In this document: in pieces, positions 54,901-63,585 of the stretch
Layout of the letters: every line of letters starts with the position of its first letter
How positions within the stretch are numbered: the first letter of the stretch is position 1
NCBI GenBank assembly: GCA_032718475.1
Contig: JAUCBJ010007361.1
Coordinates: 36,599-100,598, forward strand
DNA from: Nemertoderma westbladi
Lineage: Eukaryota > Xenacoelomorpha > Nemertodermatida > Nemertodermatidae
Direction of reading: 5' to 3'
Length of the DNA stretch: 64,000 nucleotides
Made by a program: the position numbers and the translations under genes
Notes under the pieces: model-generated
Told to the model about the DNA's origin: nothing
Databases searched by the model: none
The model's input: the letters and a program-made list of their open reading frames with translations, nothing else

Positions 54901-55092
54901 GCGCTCCCCCATTGTACGACAGTTTGCGGCAAGAAAGCGTTCACTTACTTGGGCCCAAAAATTTGGAACGAACTGCCTCAAAGCTTAACGAACGTGAAAA
55001 CTTTAGAAGTGTTCAAACACAACCTCAAAGACTACTACCTACAGCAGCTGCTAAGCGAAAATGCAAACGAATACATTTATTATGATTATTAA
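51937..55092 (+). CDS. L2-type LINE ORF2: PHD finger, endonuclease, reverse transcriptase
   Basis: 1051 aa. The N-terminal Cys/His PHD-like finger spans about 19-75 (CDFCF, CGLCKLTYHSQCGTC, CIYCY). The apurinic-type endonuclease at about 145-370 has 'NTQSL', 'SETFL', 'LTGDMNIDL' and 'LLDHIITN...IADHLP'. RT at about 600-860 has 'NYRPISLLPVLSK', 'FIDLKKAFDTLDH', 'GIPQGSILGPILF' and 'LFADDTSL'. After 'LSLNLKKTE' the frame jumps to 'YRLKFLHRYGG', skipping the usual thumb segment with the YLGV motif. This is an in-frame internal deletion. No stop, so it looks young but probably inactive. Confidence 0.92.
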   Translation: MTSNALPICPPDAITKSDCDFCFSQFSKSDLQFKCGLCKLTYHSQCGTCLTQGDAIDYINSTQPCNLWCIYCYTEIFPFVYVGDVDDDIFESDTTNLVFSSDNDLTNSMFNDIDPDLHLSSNIISQDYYTADIIDKKFSNLDNSKSLSIFHVNTQSLPAHKAEITDFFETMETKFDVLSFSETFLSPNSNFSEVQFSGYELVSQDMRETKRGGTAIFIRDEFECTERNDLRIPGPENCWVEVRRPNPNKPLIIGCLYVSQSIERHGFIHNLEQLLSTLADKGYDVILTGDMNIDLKKPCNMTLNYLQTINCTGFQQVITKPTRIRSPNPSLLDHIITNIGSSLCNEGVFLTEIADHLPTFLILTDYSNYFRADTVNYIYDYSKFNQATFLADLLNPNTWSYEDSDNRLSDRFDHFYSDFNAVCKKHIPLKKCSKKLIPRKPWLSPTLVKSINKKNKLYAKYVHSPTLINHSMYKTYRNQLTSTLRTAEREFYTSQFLKNKFNMGKTWRTINGALGRQSKNCIPRKLSVSINNNNSIITDLTTMAESFNSFFTSIGPALSSAIPSSPRCPSRHIKHNKSNSFALIKTTPVEVQYYLLELNDASASNDKCPTKLIKTAAHILCNHISELINLSIKHGFFPNSLKEAKVTPVYKAGDPCLTTNYRPISLLPVLSKVFERIIYVQLSSYLDKYLIINSCQYGFRKKYTTSFAILDIVEKLRDFLDNKMSTCTIFIDLKKAFDTLDHSILIKKLSSYRIRGMPLQLFSDYLANRTQFVTVDRCNSTPLPVICGIPQGSILGPILFLIYINDLPNASHFMTTLFADDTSLIKSLNNLPSLINSVNHDITDIVDWLEDNKLSLNLKKTEYRLKFLHRYGGLLDYYTRRLLCNTLIQPHIDYAASTWFYSITQCLRKQLEALQRKCVRYCLGYGPREHIGIQHFIEINWLPLNERIKAVIASHMFKIVNNISPDYMSDLVNLRCQTHSLRSTESSAALPHCTTVCGKKAFTYLGPKIWNELPQSLTNVKTLEVFKHNLKDYYLQQLLSENANEYIYYDY

Positions 55093-56063
55093 TTAACATA
55101 ACAAACATTGTATTTTATTGAACTTCATAATTATTTATTTTATAGGCTATATTTTATATATTACAGTGTTTTTATTATTGCATTTATTGCTATTTTTTAT
55201 TGTATTTTTCAGTTACTTTTAGCATTTCATTGGCGCCCTTCCATTTTCATTACAATTTTGGTGCAAATAATATTGTCTGCCGCATAGAGCACTTAGGACC
55301 CTTATGGAAACGAGGTGAAACCTCATAAGGCTATCCCTCCATTTTAATCTAATATTGCACATTTTCTACTTGTTTTTTATTTTAAGGTTCTACTTGTTTT
55401 ATTTTTGTCTACCTTGTTTTATTGATGTCTACCTTGTTTTATTTTGTCTACCTTGTTTTATTTTTGTCTACCTTGTTTTATTGTATAAAATTATACTGAG
55501 ACTCCGAGTTAATTTTACTGTACATATGTGATAAGTTTTAAACTATGTGTTCGTATTTTATTGTACCTTGTTAAATAAATTTTATTGTACCTTGTTAAAT
55601 AAATTTCATTGTATATATGTGATACTACTTTTTAAACTGTAGTTACGTACTGATACTCCGAGTTAATTTTACTATACATAATATGTGATAAGTTTTAAAC
55701 TACGTGTTCGTATTTTATTGTACCTTGTTAAATACATTTTACTGTACGTATGTGATACTACTTTTTAAACTGTAGCTACGTAACAGATATATTTTAAACT
55801 GTAAATTTTATTTTATTTCAAGTTTAATGTATGTATATACACGTGATTTATTGTAAACTACTGTACAGAGTTAGACCATTTATGATACCTAGGCAAGACA
55901 ATTTTATTATATAATTTCAAACATGTATTACCATCCATTAATTTACATAATTTACATAAAACAATGTAAAATAAATTACCGGTAAATTGTGATTTATATA
56001 TATTATTTCAGTATTGTGCAGTATGTATTTTTATATGGGAAAAAATTCAATCAATCAATCAAT
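55093..56063 (+). other. L2-type LINE 3' UTR
   Basis: Contains the hairpin-like 'GAAACGAGGTGAAACCTCAT' near 55300 typical of L2-like tails. Repeats of 'TCTACCTTGTTTTATT' lie at 55388-55480, and a ~170-bp duplicated block (GAGTTAATTTTACTGTACAT) at about 55505 and 55660. It ends in (CAAT)n at 56045-56063. Confidence 0.7.
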
Positions 56064-56784
56064 CAGTACACCCTGTTTACAAACTCATCGCTCTGTCAAG
56101 ATACACTACCTAAGGTAAAAATTAAAGATTCTGTAATTTCCGAGGTCGCATATACTAAGTAGTAAGTACTTGGGTGTTGTGATTGACAGTAAACTAAATT
56201 TTAAAGAACACATATCTTTCATATTAAAAAAGATTTCCAAATCTGCAGGTATATTTTATAGGCTTCGTCACATTTTTCCACTTTATATTCTCCGTACCCT
56301 ATTTTTCGCTCTTATTTATCCCTATATACAATACGCCATTGTCGTGTGGGGAAGTACATCTCCGTCGATTTTAAAACCACTTAGAATCAAAATTAACAAA
56401 GCACTTCGAGTAATCACCTTCAGCCATTGGCAATCATCTTCACTCCCTATCTATCAACAACTTAATATACTCCCTTTAGATCAATTATATAAATATCAAG
56501 TCTATAATATTATGTTTGATGTACATAACAACATCCCAACTCCCCTTGAGCCTCTATTTCATAGAGCGTCTTCAATCCATTCATACAATACTCGCTTTTC
56601 GGCATCTGGCTTATTTCATCCTCCTCACATTAGGCTACGTGTTGCAGAACAATCTCTTTCATTCCAAGGACCCCGCCTGTGGAATGCTCTGGCCAATTCA
56701 TATAGGGAAATTAAAAGTAAACATATTTTTTCAAAAGTGATAAAGAAAGATCTCTTATTTAATCCTGGTCAGTTTCCAGACTAA
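56064..56784 (+). pseudogene. Second LINE, RT C-terminal fragment
   Basis: 5'-truncated. It starts inside the RT thumb region ('YLGVVIDSKLNFKEHI' from about 56165, after a frameshift near 56160) and includes 'LIYPYIQYAIVVWG' and 'GPRLWNAL', ending at 56784. CR1/L2/Rex-like, different from the upstream LINE. Confidence 0.8.
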
Positions 56785-57690
56785 CAATATCAATCAGGGC
56801 TATTGGCTGTCCACCCGGGCGCGGGGCCACGTTTTCCTCTCTTTGAGGTTACATGAACAATACCCGGGCGCGGGGCCACGTTTTCCTCTCTTTGAGGTTA
56901 CATGAACAATACCCGGGCACGGGGCCATGTTTTCCTCTCTTTGAGGTTACATGTATAATACCCGGGCGCGGGGCCACGTTTTCCTCTCTTTGAGGTTAAA
57001 CGAACATTACCCGGGCGCGGGGCCATGTTTTCCTCTCTTTGAGGTTACTTGAACAATACCCGAGCGCGGGGCCACGTTTTCCTCTCTTTGAGGTTACATG
57101 AACAATACCCGGGTACGGGGCCATGTTTTCCTCTCTTTGAGGTTACATGTATAATACCCGGGCGCGGGGCCACGTTTTCCTCTCTTTGCAGTTACATGTA
57201 TAATACCCGGGCGCGGGGCCACGTTTTCCTCTCCTTGAGGTTACATGAACAATACCCGGGCGCGGGGCCACGTTTTCCTCTCTTTGCAGTTACATGTATA
57301 ATACCCGGGCGCGGGGCCACGTTTTCCTCTCTTTGAGGTTACAAGAATATTACCCGGGCGCGGGGCCACGTTTTCCTCTCTTTGAGGTTACATGAACAAT
57401 ACCCGGGCACGGGGCCATGTTTTCCTCTCTTTGAGGTTACATGTATATTACCCGGGCGCGGGGCCACGTTTTCCTCTCTTTGAAGTTACATGAACATTAC
57501 CCGGGCGCGGGGCCACGTTTTCCTCTCTTTGAGGTTACAAGAATATTACCCGGGCGCGGGGCCACGTTTTCTTTTTTTCTTTTTTTCTCTCTTTGAGGTT
57601 ACATGTATAATACCCGGGCGCGGGGCCACGTTTTCCTCTCTTTGAGGTTACATGAACAATACCCAGGCACGGGGCCATGTTTTAAACTTT
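56785..57690. repeat. ~60-bp tandem repeat in second LINE 3' region
   Basis: About fifteen copies of a ~58-60-bp unit: CCCGGGCGCGGGGCCACGTT, TTCCTCTCTTTGAGGTTACA, TGWAYAATA. Variants include GCACGG/CATG and ACGAACATT forms, and one unit has a TTTTTTTCT expansion (57570-57590). Open frames through it are artefacts. It lies between the RT stop and the LINE tail. Confidence 0.93.
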
Positions 57691-58320
57691 AACCCTTTAA
57701 TTTAATTATATTACAAATTCGTCTACTAAAATATTTGCTGTTTAAATCTCCATCTATTAAAATAACTCGTTGTCATTCGCCAAATTAAATTTATGTATTA
57801 CTAAATACAATTATATATATAGACCTACAGTATAAACAAAAAATGTTAAAAAATCGCAGTCTGCCCCTACTAATTACCATAAATCTATCGCTAAATTAGC
57901 ACTCCTAATACATAGTCCCTATCCTTCCTATTCTTATCTATCTACTTTCTACTCTACCTTACCTACATTATCTATCTACTTTCTACTCTACCTTACCTAC
58001 ATTATCTATCTATCTATATGCCATCTTCTTCTTCACCTCTCTATTCTGCATCTGCAACACCCTACAGTATAATATTACTTCAAACCACTACTTACTACAT
58101 CCATTCTATCAAATGTTACATATATTTACATTTTATATAATCCCATCCTCCTGGTGGGCAGCCGTTTACTAGCCCTGCTATTTGGCTGTTCTCCAGTACC
58201 CATTTATATAGAACTTACCATATATAGTATGTATTCATGTTAATTTCTATTTTATACTGAGTTATTGTTATTTTGAATTATTATTTGAAGGGTAAAAATA
58301 AACATTGAAACATTGAAACA
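57691..58320 (+). other. Second LINE 3' UTR and tail
   Basis: Contains a 'CTATCTACTTTCTACTCTAC' duplication (57940-58000) and 'CTCCTGGTGGGCAGCCG' (58148), and ends in AACATTGAAACATTGAAACA. The 8-bp ATTGAAAC repeat is a LINE-type 3' microsatellite tail. Confidence 0.7.
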
Positions 58321-58522
58321 TAGGGCAAGTTTTTTCATACACGCAAAACTTCATTTCTTTACAACCCGTAGTTGATTCATGTCGTTTGCAAATTTCTTCA
58401 CGTGAACATTTCACTTGACAATTAAAACAATTGTATTCTTGAAAATGTGATTTCAAGTGAGTTAAATAATTACGTTTAGAAATTTGAAGAGGACAAAATG
58501 GACATTTCAATCGTTTATCCAT
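58321..58522 (-). pseudogene. DNA polymerase B N-terminus: zinc fingers
   Basis: The first ~67 codons of the polymerase gene, starting at ATG 58522 with C2H2-type pairs (CPFCPLQ..H...H; CFNCQVKC..; H...C). The next finger is cut after its first Cys at the TAGGG duplication; its remaining part is at 49950-49960. It could alternatively be a separate zinc-finger gene, but the frame and finger spacing continue across the insertion. The open frame running on to 58268 is LINE tail. Confidence 0.75.
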
Positions 58523-59076
58523 CTCTTTATTATCCTAAAAAACAAATTAAAATTAATATGAATATTGTTATATATATATATAATCAAAAAAATTCATAAG
58601 CTACTCAACACAAATAAAATATAATATCTAAACTTTAATTAATTTAATATTTTCAGAATGAGCTCGATTGAATCAGTTGAGCTCTTTATATATATATTTC
58701 AAGTTTCTATTTATACCAACCAATCATAAATAACAGTTACATTGGGAACAAATATCATAAATAAAGTTGCTTTTACAACTGAATTCTTTATAATAAAATC
58801 AAGTCTAATCCAAGATGTGCATAATGCGTTTTTAATTTTCATTGATAAAGTAGGTTTTACATGCTAATGTTTTATTATGGTGGTGTAAACTCACGCATTT
58901 ACATGCGAATGTTTTATACATAATCCAGTGCTCACATTAAATATAAACTATCACCAATATTTACTCAATAAAGTCACCTTTACATGTAAATACTTTATAA
59001 TAATCATGCTTTGTGTTAAAAAGTTACCTTTACTAGTCAGTGTGAAACTGAAAAAAAGTCTCTAGTTAATAATAAG
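58523..59076 (-). promoter_or_regulatory. Region upstream of polymerase with repeated octamer-like motif
   Basis: No gene. Four degenerate repeats with consensus-like 'ATAAAGTNNCYTTTACATG' then 'NAATRYTTTATAATA' lie at about 58761-58800, 58846-58876, 58896-58920 and 58967-59003. They contain ATGCTAAT, ATGCGAAT and ATGTAAAT, variants of a POU octamer, each followed by a TTTATA word. A candidate control region for the replication genes. Confidence 0.45.
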
Positions 59077-60120
59077 TCAATCTGATACTGCTTTTATATG
59101 TTCCTTGTTGTAATCTGCTACCTCTTCACTTGATTTTGTAACTTTTATTTTCTTTGTAGGTATAGAATCATTGTTGGGAATGGAAGATGTTTGAGATGTA
59201 GATCTGCGCTTTCTATCACTCGATGTCTCTTCGATGTATGTCTTTGGATTAAATGTGGATGAAACTACTTCTGGAAATGACTTATTAACCTTAAACTTCC
59301 AAGTTGGTTGATATAGAATCGTGAAACCGTCTGCTATATCAGTTGATGAAACCTTTTCCATCATATCATAGAGAAACTCTATATGTGGTATGTCTTTATC
59401 GTAATGTAACTGTAAATATTTGCTTTCCTTGTCTGTAATAATTACTTTTTTTTCTTGTACATTTATTTTTACTTTAAGTCGGTCAGATAAAGCTTTATCG
59501 CTTGTATCTAGCTCTGAAAAGACACCTTCGTTACTAATTTCATAATTCCATTCATACCACAATGAATTTACTTCCGATGCTGTTAAGTTAAACCCATTAT
59601 AATACCTAAGACCAATAGCATCAGAATATCTAGCTGAAATCTCCCATAGTCCCATATAAGCCGTTCCTTTATATTTGCTTACAAAACCAACAAAAGATGG
59701 GTTGGTTAAATTAACAACAGAACACTGATTTATTATTTCGAGTGGTGGTGATAACAATTTTAATATTTCTGTCTTACTCTGAAGCAATAAATTAATGAGT
59801 GATTTGTTTAGAATTTGACATTTGCCTTGCTTCTGAATATATACGTTTTCAGTAATAACACAGGTGGAAATATTTAACTTTCCTCTTGTAAATTCTATAT
59901 TAGGATAAATATTACCTCTTGAAACTGATGATTCCTTTTGTCGGTTGATTAATATTTCTAAGATGTCTAGAATGTAGAGTGTATCCCAGTAAGAGAAGCA
60001 CGTTGTTACATTGCTATCGCTTGAGTGTAATATAAAGTACTTGCCATAAACAATACTACAGGTATATTTATTACATGTAAATTTCCAAGTATTGTTTGAA
60101 CTTTTTTTAAATAAATCCAT
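59077..60120 (-). CDS. Unknown 347-aa Polinton protein with nuclear-localisation-like motifs
   Basis: First gene of the replication cluster, facing inward from the right TIR. The N-terminal ~260 residues look globular with many aromatic and Cys residues (WKFTCNKYTCSIVYGKYF, YMGLWEISARYSDAIGLRYY, SLWYEWNYEI). The C-terminus is Ser/Thr/Lys-rich with DRKRRS and PTKKIKVTK, which resemble nuclear-localisation signals. No known catalytic motif is seen. By position it could be a replication or early regulatory protein (DNA-binding or terminal protein), but that is inference. Only one copy exists here; it is deleted from the inner Polinton. Confidence 0.75.
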   Translation of the reverse strand: MDLFKKSSNNTWKFTCNKYTCSIVYGKYFILHSSDSNVTTCFSYWDTLYILDILEILINRQKESSVSRGNIYPNIEFTRGKLNISTCVITENVYIQKQGKCQILNKSLINLLLQSKTEILKLLSPPLEIINQCSVVNLTNPSFVGFVSKYKGTAYMGLWEISARYSDAIGLRYYNGFNLTASEVNSLWYEWNYEISNEGVFSELDTSDKALSDRLKVKINVQEKKVIITDKESKYLQLHYDKDIPHIEFLYDMMEKVSSTDIADGFTILYQPTWKFKVNKSFPEVVSSTFNPKTYIEETSSDRKRRSTSQTSSIPNNDSIPTKKIKVTKSSEEVADYNKEHIKAVSD

Positions 60121-60681
60121 AATTAGAATGAAAACTATTTTGAAAAATAAAAACTAAATAAATGATTATTAGATTGTAAAACTTCTGTTTATATGGTTGC
60201 TTTATTACAACAGAGTGACTTACAGTGAATAATATAGTAGTTTCGTGTAACAGATGCAACGTGTACAGCTAAAATTATTACATTAGCGTGAGTTAGAGAG
60301 TGAAATAGCAGTAACGAGTAACAGATGCAACGTGAACAATGCTAGTCCTATCATTCTAACTTATATTCAACTTAGTTGACCGACCAGTTACATATATACA
60401 TCGATAAAAGAAATCGATTATTATTAATAGTCGAATTAATGTATTCTATGCTATAGTAATTATGTTAAGAGACTAGAAGCTATTTATAAACATCTGCTAC
60501 CAGTGATGAAGATGAAGAATTCAATGACTATGGTATAACTCAGATATTTATCGCCTTTTTCTCTCGAGGTTGGATGGAAGAGTGATTGGTGAGTTGTGAG
60601 GAGTTATAACAGTCCCGAGTTCGAACCCAGTTGAATATTTTGTTATCTGAAAAATTGCAAAATTAAATTTAATTACTGGTG
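60121..60681. other. TIR-proximal region with possible pol III gene
   Basis: A/T-rich with 'AACAGATGCAACGTG' twice (60249 and 60321). A tRNA-like stretch at about 60565-60650 contains the B box GAGTTCGAACCC (60616-60627) followed by TTTT at 60636-60639. A weaker A box-like GGAAGAGTGATTGG lies upstream (60576). No protein gene. Confidence 0.4.
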
Positions 60682-61167
60682 AAAATTAGTAGAAGTTACC
60701 TGTAGACACCTCTAGCATCTGTAAAATAAAGGTTGGTGAATATGAAAATACTGGTTGCTGAAAAATAGCGAAAATGAAAAATAGTAGAAGTTACCTGTAG
60801 ACACCTCTAGCATCTGTAAAATAAAGGTTGGTGAATATGAAAATACTGGTTAGTGAAAAATAGCGATTTGAAAAATAGTAGACGTTACCTGATGCTAAGT
60901 GTAGACACCCGAACACCTGTAAAATAAAGGTTGGTGATTGGATGCAGTACTAGCGTTGGGTGACTAATAACGCCTCTAGCGGAATAAGCGGGAACTTGAG
61001 AAGTTACCATGGTTACGGATGAAATGCTGACATCTGATTGGTTGAAATAATAACGACCACTGCTAAAGGTTGAAATGGTGGCTTCTGATTGGATGCAGTA
61101 CTAGAAATGGATGGTAATGATGGGCTACGGGTGACCATGTGTGAGTATCATAGCTTCCTATACTACT
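60682..61167 (-). repeat. Outer Polinton right TIR
   Basis: Reverse complement of 6952-7457, with the same terminal AGTAGTATAGGAAGC and three to four of the TTTACAG...CAGGTAAC cassettes. It is followed by the TAGGTG duplication at 61168-61173. Confidence 0.9.
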
Positions 61168-61173
61168 TAGGTG

Positions 61174-61529
61174 GTAACTGAGTTGATGGTGCGATTAATT
61201 TAGGTCATTGGTGCAATATAGATAAGCTTGGCTTATTCCCTGTCCAGCAGACGATGGTGTCGAGGATTATCGCGTACTGGTCCAAGACACTGAAACGCAA
61301 CCATATTTTTCACAAATTAATTATTTTTTCCTTAGTCCTACCCCTTTCATGGCGACAAAATTCTCATATATTTTCTTATAGAATATAGGCTTAGCTTTCA
61401 TGCAGTTTATTACCGGTATCATTTAGTGTATGACGGTTAGGTTTTAGGGTTAAGGTTGCGATACATACCTGGGAGTCGCCTAAGAAATAGTGATGCTTAT
61501 ACAACGAAGTTCCAATCGTAAACCACTAC
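61174..61529. other. Flanking host DNA
   Basis: Sequence outside the Polinton, beginning GTAACTGAGTTGATGG. It is the continuation of ...GTTTGGGC before 6946. No gene recognised. Confidence 0.5.
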
Positions 61530-62815
61530 AAATGGTAGGTGCTAAAATGCACAACGAGCAACAATGACCAACAATGGGCAACAACGAGCAACAATGACCA
61601 ACAACGAGCAACAATGAGCAACAACGAGCAACAATGAGCAACAACGAGCAACAATGACCAACAATGAGCAACAATGAGCAACAGCGAGCAACAATGAGCA
61701 ACAACGAGCAACAGTGACCAACAACGACAACAATGAGCAACAATGAGCAACAACGAGCAACAATGAGCAACAACGAGCAACAATGAGCAACAACGAGCAA
61801 CAATGAGCAACAACGAGCAACAATTGGTAGGTGCTAAAATGCACAACGAGCAACAATGAGCAACAACGAGCAACAACGAGCAACAACGAGCAACAATGAG
61901 CAACAATGAGCAGCAACGAGCAATAATGAGCAACAACGAGCAACAATGACCAACAACGAGCAACAATGAGCAACAACGAGCAACAATGACCAACAATGAC
62001 AACAATGAGAAACAATGAGCAACAACGAGCAACAATGATTAACAATGAGCAACAACGAGCAACAACGAGCAATAATAAAGTACAACAACGAGTAACAATG
62101 ACCAACAATGAGCAACAACGACCAACAATGAGCAACAAAGAGCAATAATAAAGCACAACAATGAGCACCAACAAGGAACAATGAGCAATAATAAAGAACA
62201 ACAACGAGTAACAAATGAGCAACAATGAGCTACAACGGGCAACAATGAGCAACAACGAGCAACAATGAGCAACTGTGAGCAACAGCGAGCAACAATGAGC
62301 AACAACGAGCAATAGTAAAGTGCAACAACGAGTAATGAGCAACAACAAGCAACAATGAGCAACAACGAGCAACAATAAAGTACAACAACGAGTAACAATG
62401 ACCAACAATGAGCAACAACGACCAACAATGAGCAAAAAAAAGCAATAATAAAGCACAACAATGAGCACCAACAAGGAACAATGAGCAATAATAAAGTACA
62501 ACAACGAGTAACAAATGAGCAACAATGATCTACAACGAGCAACAATGAGCAACAACGAGCAACAATGAGAAACTGTGAGCAACAGCGAGCAACAATGAGC
62601 AACAACGAGCGACAACGAGCAATAGTAAAGTGCAACAACGAGTAACAATGAGCAACAATGTAATGAGCAACAACGAGCAACAATGAGCAACAACGAGCAA
62701 TAATGAGGAACAACGAGCAATAATAAAGTACAACAAGGAGCAACAATGAGCAACAACGAGCAATTATAAAGTACAACAACGTGTAACAATGAGCAACAAT
62801 GAGCAACCAAAATAG
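61530..62815. repeat. Minisatellite (GAGCAACAAY)n with 300-bp higher-order period
   Basis: ~1.3 kb of 10-bp units alternating GAGCAACAAT and GAGCAACAAC, with variants (GACCAACAAT, GAGTAACAAT). A higher-order unit recurs exactly 300 bp apart: AAGCACAACAATGAGCACC at 62151 and 62451. 'GGTGCTAAAATGCACAACG' occurs at 61536 and 61830. Long Leu/Cys/Ser-rich frames on the minus strand are repeat artefacts. Confidence 0.95.
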
Positions 62816-63585
62816 CAATAAATTTTGGTGGTAACCAAAACAATAAACGAAAGTTAAGACATATTACAGGATTGTGGGTCCGGTCACAAAAAGCTGAGGT
62901 AATAAGGGTCCGGTCAATAATACACAAGTAAAATATAAATCAAATATAAAGCTTCAACATGGTATTTAGAGGGCCCGGTCCGGTCAGTAGCCACTTCCCT
63001 GTCAGCCTGTAACTCCTGAGCAACTAACTGACTAACCTTAACCCAGTAACCTAAATAATAAATCAAATAAAAAATAGGCTTGGCCTACCCCATCCGACAA
63101 GCTATACAGTAGACTGTAATATAGAACGCTAGGCAGACTTCAGGACTGCCGGGCAATCAGGTCACTGTCCATGTCCAACTGTATAAAATACAAAATAATA
63201 ATACGAAGATCAGTTCAAACTTCACTTCACAGTACCGTACATCAGACAGTCAGAACCAGATAATAGGTTGAGGGTGAGGGGCGGGAGGGCCCTGAAACCG
63301 CATTGTACCGATAATAGAACTACATGACTTTACGGCAATTCATTAATTATCTCCAGCATTAGGTATTGTTAGTACCGGTAAGTTTGCAATCAACCACTCT
63401 GAAATCAGGTAAACTGATAATTATTTGTAGGCCTACCGGTCCCGGTATAGCAGTATTGTGCACCATCTTGATGACATTGCGGGTATGGAAGAATTTTTTA
63501 TTAAATTCTTGGTTGGGAATTTATTTATATCCTACATATATATTCGGGATTACTGGGATACATTATATTGCATAAGTATAATTGT
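62816..63585. other. Spacer between opposed minisatellite arrays
   Basis: No gene recognised. 'GGGTCCGGTC' or close variants occur three times (62877, 62908, 62972). The AC-rich remainder is unremarkable. Confidence 0.5.

Larger units (their letters stand above)
49961..58320 (+). mobile_element. LINE composite: near full-length L2-type LINE joined to truncated second LINE
   Basis: An 8.36-kb insertion into the polymerase gene, bounded by TAGGG at 49956-49960 and 58321-58325. The polymerase zinc-finger frame is continuous across this 5-bp repeat. It holds an L2-type LINE (49961-56063, ending in (CAAT)n), directly followed by the 3' part of another LINE (56064-58320, ending in ATTGAAAC repeats). 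Confidence 0.75.
6952..61167. mobile_element. Outer Polinton/Maverick element with nested insertions
   Basis: Large self-synthesising-type DNA transposon, also viewed as an endogenous adintovirus-like virus. The ends are inverted repeats of about 0.5 kb starting AGTAGTATAGGAAGC. They are flanked by a perfect 6-bp duplication, TAGGTG at 6946-6951 and 61168-61173, which is the Polinton hallmark. It encodes RING, packaging ATPase, pX-like, integrase, P1/P2, minor virion protein, capsid, protease, unknown proteins, TBP-like and polymerase B. It is interrupted by the carrier (16909-41685), a MITE (48008-48571) and a LINE composite (49961-58320). Without these it would be about 20.5 kb, including a 2.7-kb internal duplication. 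Confidence 0.92.

Noticed and set aside
61542-62927. 461-aa Leu/Cys/Ser-rich frame
   Set aside because: Translation of the (GAGCAACAAY)n repeat on the minus strand; purely low-complexity.
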